Below, one piece after another: positions 58,346 to 64,000 of a DNA stretch of 64,000 bases. The translations under genes were made by a program, and so were the position numbers. The notes under the pieces are model-generated. The model saw nothing but the letters and a program-made list of their open reading frames with translations. It did not search any database and was not told where the DNA came from. The first letter of the stretch is position 1; the number at the start of each line of letters is the position of its first letter. This DNA comes from Epiperipatus broadwayi (taxonomy: Eukaryota > Onychophora > Udeonychophora > Euonychophora > Peripatidae): the NCBI GenBank assembly GCA_028023455.1, contig JAQFVV010012529.1, forward strand, positions 992,001 through 1,056,000, in the 5' to 3' direction.

Positions 58346-59570
58346 ACTTTTCGTTTGATACCAAATTTGCATATTGCTACAATCTTACACAATTAAATTT
58401 CAAAAAATAAAATATGACACATTATAATTTTAAAATATTATTTAAAACATTAATCTTAAATCAATTATTATACTTTACTAAAATTAATTAAACACTTTAA
58501 AATGACTTTTAAAAACAATATTTAATAAATTTATTCTACCTTTAATATTTAATCTATCTATTTTATTTTAAAACAAATATTTAATTTTTTATTAGCTGTA
58601 CTTGTCTTACAATACTATTTAAAATATTTTATAATGACTGATTTAATATTTGCTTTTATGATAAGTAAATAAATATATCCAATTCTATAATTCAATTCTT
58701 AAAATATTTTGAACTTTGTTAATACAAATACTAGCAAGCATGTGTGTATTACTGTATTGTGCAGTTCACATGATTTTACAGCCTAGTCAGATTGTATCTG
58801 ATTTTCTGTCTGAAAATAAATGATAAATTACAACACTTACTATATTAAATAAATAATACAATAACATAAAATTTGGAATAATAATTTGGAAAATATATAA
58901 TTAAATATAACTTTTCCTACCATAAAACTTACTTTTAAAATATATGATATTAATTATAATTATTAAATATAACTTATACTTTTAAAATAGAGCATTTATT
59001 TAATTATAAATTTAAAACTATTAAAATTTAACTTTTTAAACATATTTTAAACATTTATAGCTGCGTTATTTATTATGGCCAGCTTTTCCAACCATATGTA
59101 ATTAGTATTTTTTAGCTTTACATAATTGTTCTGAAGTTATATACCATAATTTTAAGCATTACATATTTTTATTTAGCTTTAAATTGTACTTTTAAGATAT
59201 TATCAATACAATATAACTATTACCCAAAGAGAACGCAATTTAAATTTAAAATTTTTAGTAATTTGCTGTAATGAGCTGATTCTGACTTACAGAAAAGAGC
59301 ACAATATATACCCCATTAATAATTTTTATTAGTTATTTATTAGATTAGATATTATCCAGTTAATGAATATATTTCTGTAGTGTACAAATTTAATTATAAA
59401 AATTTATTCTCTAAGCATATTTTTCAATTATTCATTAATGATCATTTCAACCCTATTAATAGTACTGGTTTATTAACAATGCTAGTATATTTATCAATAA
59501 TTTCTTGAACGTATAATGATTCATAAGTTCTTTTTTCAATTTCTTTAACATATTTTATTACTTATATATA
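58346..59570. other. AT-rich sequence
   Basis: No gene or repeat edge supported. Confidence 0.35.
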
Positions 59571-59652
59571 TATATGAAAATAAAAACTTTGGGGGGCTGT
59601 AGAAAGGAGTTTGCTGTTAACTCAAAGGAGGCCCTTTGATTCCTCTTGGAGG

Positions 59653-59984
59653 CCTTAAAGCAGGGGTCCCCAACCTTTTTCCACTTAAGAGCACATTCTA
59701 TGGGTGGGCACCATTTATTTTTTCAATGTAAATTTATAGTTGGATATTGTTAATAATACACATAATGTACAAAAAAATATTTATTTCAAAAATATAATTT
59801 TAACATATAATTAATGTTTATATTTTTACGCTAATACAATAATTTATAAGAAATTTTAAAAATTAAATTTATTTGTATTAGATAAATAATTTTTTATCAT
59901 GTTCGAATAGCATGAGCACACGTAAAATGATCTGCGGGTACCATGGTGCCCGCGGACATAGGGTTGGGGACCCCTGCCTTAAAG
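59653..59984. mobile_element. hAT-type MITE, complete, 316 bp
   Basis: Element 59661-59976 with perfect 15-bp terminal inverted repeats, CAGGGGTCCCCAACC, and identical 8-bp target duplications CCTTAAAG (59653-59660 and 59977-59984). The CAGGG start and 8-bp duplication are hAT hallmarks. A subterminal GGGCACCAT is also shared on opposite strands. The interior is AT-rich and non-coding, so it must have moved by an enzyme supplied elsewhere. It splits what seems to be the 5' part of the following LINE. Confidence 0.92.
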
Positions 59985-60299
59985 GAACCAAGCAAGGCAA
60001 ATTCCTAAATGTCCACTCCATATGTTCTTGTCATTGCAGTTGTTATTACTATGTGATTATTCATATAGTTTACAAAAATGGTAGGGCTGCTCACCAACAC
60101 ACATTAGCAAGTGTGGTGAATTTATTGACTTTTATTTCTGAGTTTAAGATCAAAAAACATCGTGGTCTTTCTTCTCAGTTGCCTGTTAATTGAAACATCA
60201 TTTGAGTTTTCTTGAAAGTAGAATGATTATTTGTGGATATTTACAATCATGACAGATAAAAATAAATCATAGTCCTTATTACCAGGAGGCTGTAACATT

Positions 60300-62300
60300 A
60301 CAATTCAAGGCAGCAGTTGTGGTCCAAAAATAGATGATGCTAAGAATCCTCTGATTACAGACCCAGGCTTCTATTTGATGATGACTTTTTATTTAGGCAC
60401 TTACAACTGCAGGTCATTTTTAAGTAAAGCAAGATTGCAAGAATTGGAAGAACTGCCTTATATTAAATGGGACATTATTGGACTTTGTGAAGTTAGAAGA
60501 AAAAGTGAAGACACAAATGATTTAAAAAGTGGACATGTACTGCATTAAAAGGTGCAAATATTGGAAGTGCAAGTGGAGTAGGATTCATTATAAATAAAAA
60601 GTGGAAGAATAATATTATGGAGATTGATGGTGTATTGGACAGAGTGGTAAGATTAATTATTCCAATTAATAGCAGATACCAAATTTAGGTTTATGTCCCA
60701 ATAAGTTTTCATAGTGACAATGAAGTAGTAGAGGATTTTTATGTGGATGTATAAAAGTTTTTTGATCAGACCAAGCAACATTCTAAAGTAGTTATGGGAG
60801 ACTTTAATGCTAGAATGGGTAAACAATTGAAAGATGAAAGTGCTGTAGATAAATTTGGTTATGGTGATAGAAATGAGAGAGGACATAGATTTGTGGAATT
60901 TTCAGAAAAAGAAAAACTTTAAATTATACGAATTTGTTTTTTGTGAAAAATGTTAATGGAAATGGACGTGGAAGCATCCAAGTAAAAGTATAACAGAATT
61001 GGATTATATTTTGACTAACAGAAAATACATATTTCAAGATTATAATGTTCTCAATAAATTCAACACAAGAAGTGATCATTGATTTGTAAGATTTAAGATA
61101 CATGTTAATACAAAACTAGAGAGAAAAATTATTAACAAAAACAATATTTACAGTTGATATTCCTAATTTTCAGAAACTTTCTAATGAATTTAAATTAGAA
61201 ATTGTAAAACGTTTTTGAATATTTAACAAGATTGTGAACATAATTCAGATTTGAATGAAATCATTAGGAAAATAACTGATATACTTTTAAAAATTGCAAC
61301 ACAGATAGTGGATAGAAAAAAGCAGACCAGTAAAATTTCTACTGAGACTAGAGAATTTATGAAGAAAAGAAGGAATATCAAAATATATTTCAATGATCCA
61401 TTAAGAAGGATTGAATATCTCAAATTATGTGAAATGATATGAAAAAGAGTTGATAATGATATAAGAAAATATAATTGTTAACTAACAAGGAAAGCTATAG
61501 AAGTGAATAAAAGTCTCAAAAGTGTAAAACAACATTTTGGTATTGGTAGGAAATTTATTTCTGCAATAAAGAAAACAAGATGAAACTATTACTAAAAAGA
61601 GAGATGGCATCATGAAATATGTAGAAGAGTTCTATTAAGAATCATATAGTAATAAAGAATAAGGAAAAATACCTCCTACAACTATTATAACTTATGAATT
61701 GCCCAGGAATTTAAATGAAAAAGTAAGATAGCAGTTAAATTTATGAAGAAGGGAAAACCTCCAGATAATGATGGAATTATAATTGATATTTTAAAAGAAG
61801 CAGGTGAAGAATTAGAAATTTTTTTTGCAAAATTATATACCAAATGTCTAAATGATAAAGATGTACCAAATGAATGAAAGAATGCAGTATTAATATTAAT
61901 GTTTTAAAAAGGTGATAATGAAGATATTAGAAATTATAGATTTACCAGGATTTTATGTTTTATACAATTTTTTTTACCAAAATAATTACAACTCGCCTAC
62001 AGCAAATTTTGGATTTTAACCAACCAAAAGAACAAGCTGGATTGAAAAATAGTTTTAGTATAGTGGATCATATATAAGTATTGAGATAAGTTATGAAAAG
62101 GACTGATGAATATGAATTGCCATTATGCTTTGGATTTGTTGATTATGAAAAAGTATTTGATTCTATAAGCATTTATTTAGTGATTAAAGCATTGGATAAT
62201 CAAGATATAGCCCAGGATATTGTTTTATAAAAATTTATAAACTTTACTAATATTAAAAGAAGAGATGATAGGTCTGCATTATATATTCACTACTTGAAAT
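60300..62300 (+). pseudogene. RTE-type LINE, endonuclease plus reverse transcriptase, decayed
   Basis: Best RTE-like copy in the window. Endonuclease: GTYNCRSFLSKARLQELEEL and YIKWDIIGLCEVRRK (60393-60510), VVMGDFNARMGK (about 60784-60822) and FNTRSDH (about 61060-61080), the metal-binding and Ser-Asp-His motifs of AP-type endonucleases. Linker: the open piece 61251-61442 with DRKKQTSKISTETREFMKKR. Polymerase: KKGKPPDNDGIIIDILKEAG (about 61745), KNAVLI, and FVDYEKVFDSI (motif A, about 62137). The sequence then jumps to a 3' zone, losing motif C, so it has an internal deletion as well as numerous stops. Confidence 0.8.
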
Positions 62301-62780
62301 ATGGCCATAGAGTAGATGCTACAAAAAGTATTAAATATTTAAATTTCATCAAAGATCCAAAAAGAAGGCAAATATACGAAACATATTATATTAAAAATAA
62401 TTTGACTAATTGTATGAATATTTAGAAGACTTCTACAAATTTGGTTAATAATTGGTTGGTTAAAAATGAATGGAAAATTATATAAGTTGGTGTAAATAAT
62501 TATACAAAAAATGCATGTAATATTGTTTAACATAATGTTATGATATAATCAATTGTTTTGTAATTATTGAATTTATATATGAGGGTTTTGATTTGTTTTA
62601 ATTATTTATATTATTATTGTTTGTTTTAATTCCATTTTTGGACACTGGATGGTTTTATGTCAGGTGGTTCGTTAACATTAAATAAATTAGTAACATTTGA
62701 AAAGGGCACCAAAGCAGATGCTGAAAAAAAGCTTTTTAATGTATAAAATTATTATTTGATTATATAGCTGTTGTAAAGAA
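62301..62780 (+). repeat. Probable LINE 3' untranslated region
   Basis: Non-coding sequence between the last polymerase similarity and the (ATT)n tract, with GGATGGTTTTATGTCAGG and GGGCACCAAAGCAGATGCTG, resembling short 3' ends of LINEs of this type. It ends where the trinucleotide run starts. Confidence 0.4.
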
Positions 62781-62948
<168 letters not shown>

Positions 62949-63199
62949 GTTTCAATAGCAAAACTTTATTGAGTCTAAAAAGTTACAGAGTCATATATTG
63001 ATTTTTTACAAATGAAAAACAATATTACAACTTTCAGTATATAAGTCTTTATCTTTTCTGCAATACTTTTTTCTTCTTCTTGTTTTTAAATTTGGTCTTC
63101 TATTTAGTTCAGTTTATGCTTGCATTTTTTTTTTTTTTTAAAGTTGGAAAAAATGCTGATGTTGAAAATGTCATCATCTATCTTATTGGTCTTTATATT

Positions 63200-63382
63200 T
63201 CATAGACTGGATCTCTGTTTCAAGTGTGACCATGTGGCTGCAAATATATCTGGTTGAGCTAGGATGCTGTCTCTTTTTCTTAACAGTTCTAGTTTTATTG
63301 AATATGTTGCTGGGTGGCGTCGAGGGTTATTGGCAAGTGCATCTGGTGCACCAGTAGGCATAAAGGCTGTATGTTGCTGCAC
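63200..63382 (-). CDS. LINE ORF2 extreme C-terminus in a shifted frame
   Basis: Overlaps the preceding frame by 56 bases. It reads PTGAPDALANNPRRHPATYS then KLELLRKRDSI and ends with a Trp-containing tail before a stop. The composition is that of coding sequence, so a single-base change near 63340-63382 probably separated it from the upstream frame. Confidence 0.5.
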   Translation of the reverse strand: MQQHTAFMPTGAPDALANNPRRHPATYSIKLELLRKRDSILAQPDIFAATWSHLKQRSSL

Positions 63383-64000
63383 GAATAGCAGGGTTGTTGC
63401 CTTTTTTAAATGTATTTATTATTTCATCAATTGAAATGATAGCCTTTCTGTATGTGGTAAACATTGTGCGACGTATTGTTTCTAGGGCACTGCAGGAATG
63501 AAGAAAATGATCTTGTGTCTCTTCTTCTCTATGACATAGCCCGCACATGGGGTCTATATTGGTATAGAATCTACGAAATCTAAGGAAATGGGTTGTGGGT
63601 AGAGCATTGAGATTAAGCTTAAGTAGAAAATCGAATAATTTTGGTTCTAACAACCATTTTCTGAATTGTTGCAGTAGTTGCCTGTTGTCTATTCCAAGAA
63701 CTGATGGATGTAGATTGGGTGTCTGGTTTGGATGTAGTATATTGTAAATGTCCGAGTATGTATACTTGTTGTCATTATTGAGTGATATTTTGTTGTATAT
63801 TGGCTTGAGTTCTTCAATCAGTGTGGATAGATATCCATATGAAGTGGGTGGTCTGTCTGTGGGTATTATACTGATTACACACTCCAGGTCTGGAAATCTT
63901 TTTATGGTTGCTGTTATTAGATTTACTGATTTCTGTGTGTAAAAAACATTGATTGTATGGAGTCCAAGTCCATTGCTATGTGGTGGTCTGCTCAGATTTT
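63327..64000 (-). CDS. LINE ORF2 C-terminal region, open to the window edge
   Basis: An uninterrupted minus-strand frame of about 224 codons that starts beyond the window. It carries FDFLLKLNLNALPTTHFLRF, then CGLCHREEETQDHFLHSC, a Cys-Cys-His-Cys type zinc finger found after the polymerase domain in several LINE clades. A Tyr/Arg-rich end (YAYWCTRCTCQ) precedes the stop at 63327-63329. The frame at 63200-63382, one base out, encodes about 50 more residues that look like the true C-terminus. Confidence 0.75.
   Translation of the reverse strand, partial: NLSRPPHSNGLGLHTINVFYTQKSVNLITATIKRFPDLECVISIIPTDRPPTSYGYLSTLIEELKPIYNKISLNNDNKYTYSDIYNILHPNQTPNLHPSVLGIDNRQLLQQFRKWLLEPKLFDFLLKLNLNALPTTHFLRFRRFYTNIDPMCGLCHREEETQDHFLHSCSALETIRRTMFTTYRKAIISIDEIINTFKKGNNPAIRAATYSLYAYWCTRCTCQ

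Larger units (their letters stand above)
62949..64000 (-). mobile_element. 3' end of a LINE leaving the window
   Basis: Minus-strand polymerase C-terminus (63327-64000 and 63200-63382), a 3' untranslated region and a polyadenylation signal AATAAA (62965-62970) 17 bases before an (AAT)n tail. A trinucleotide tail of this kind is known for I-like LINEs. Higher GC and long open frames show it is younger than the other LINEs here. Confidence 0.7.

Noticed and set aside
60653-61423. Minus-strand frames opposite the RTE-type LINE
   Set aside because: Antisense of endonuclease and linker coding sequence; the plus strand explains the region.

Overview
The window is eukaryotic, very AT-rich, and dominated by one large metazoan gene whose introns are filled with decayed transposable elements. 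The only host gene I can identify is GNMT (glycine N-methyltransferase), plus strand. Its start-codon exon (CDS 5696-5901) and next coding exon (53371-53498) are joined by an intron of about 47.5 kb with matching splice phase. The following intron runs past the right edge. The organism is an animal with long AT-rich introns. The element mix (Penelope-like, RTE-like and Jockey-like LINEs, Ty3/Gypsy, hAT MITE) fits an invertebrate, but the sequence does not fix the phylum.

Layout: 0-5.6 kb holds LINE remnants (RTE-type 3' half at 0.7-1.6 kb, an older LINE at 1.7-3.1 kb) and a small palindrome, then the GNMT start-codon exon. At 5.9-53.4 kb (GNMT intron): a CpG-richer stretch at 6.4-6.7 kb; a LINE remnant; a Penelope-like element (PLE1, 8.4-11.2 kb) bracketed by 535-bp inverted arms; a second PLE on the minus strand with the same inverted-arm layout (13.8-16.0 kb); a foldback repeat (16.0-16.8 kb); a third, truncated minus-strand PLE (16.9-18.0 kb); further LINE relics; foldbacks at 22.2, 26.2, 27.7, 33.1 and 46.6 kb; two tiny insertions with 15-18 bp target duplications (24.6 and 29.9 kb); a fourth PLE with direct terminal repeats (35.0-37.6 kb); a Ty3/Gypsy LTR element (38.5-43.5 kb) with a truncated 5' LTR and a rearranged leader; an RTE fragment (44.6-45.1 kb); two GC-richer patches (45.1 and 46.2 kb); and a minus-strand Jockey-like LINE (about 50-51.5 kb). 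At 53.5-64 kb (next intron): a long AT-rich stretch with two small GC-richer islands, a complete hAT-type MITE (59661-59976), a plus-strand RTE-type LINE (60.3-62.3 kb), an (ATT)n tract and the 3' end of a minus-strand LINE that leaves the window.

Most notable: the 3' ends of PLE1, PLE2 and PLE3 and both arms of the 27.7-kb foldback can be drawn as the same hammerhead-like three-way junction. It has an NUH-type cleavage triplet, a GAA core strand, a tiny palindromic stem III and a stem II whose paired strands change together between copies. The core strand is atypical (mostly UUGAURA-like rather than CUGAUGA). No homology search, folding program or transcript data was available, so family names below clade level are left open.
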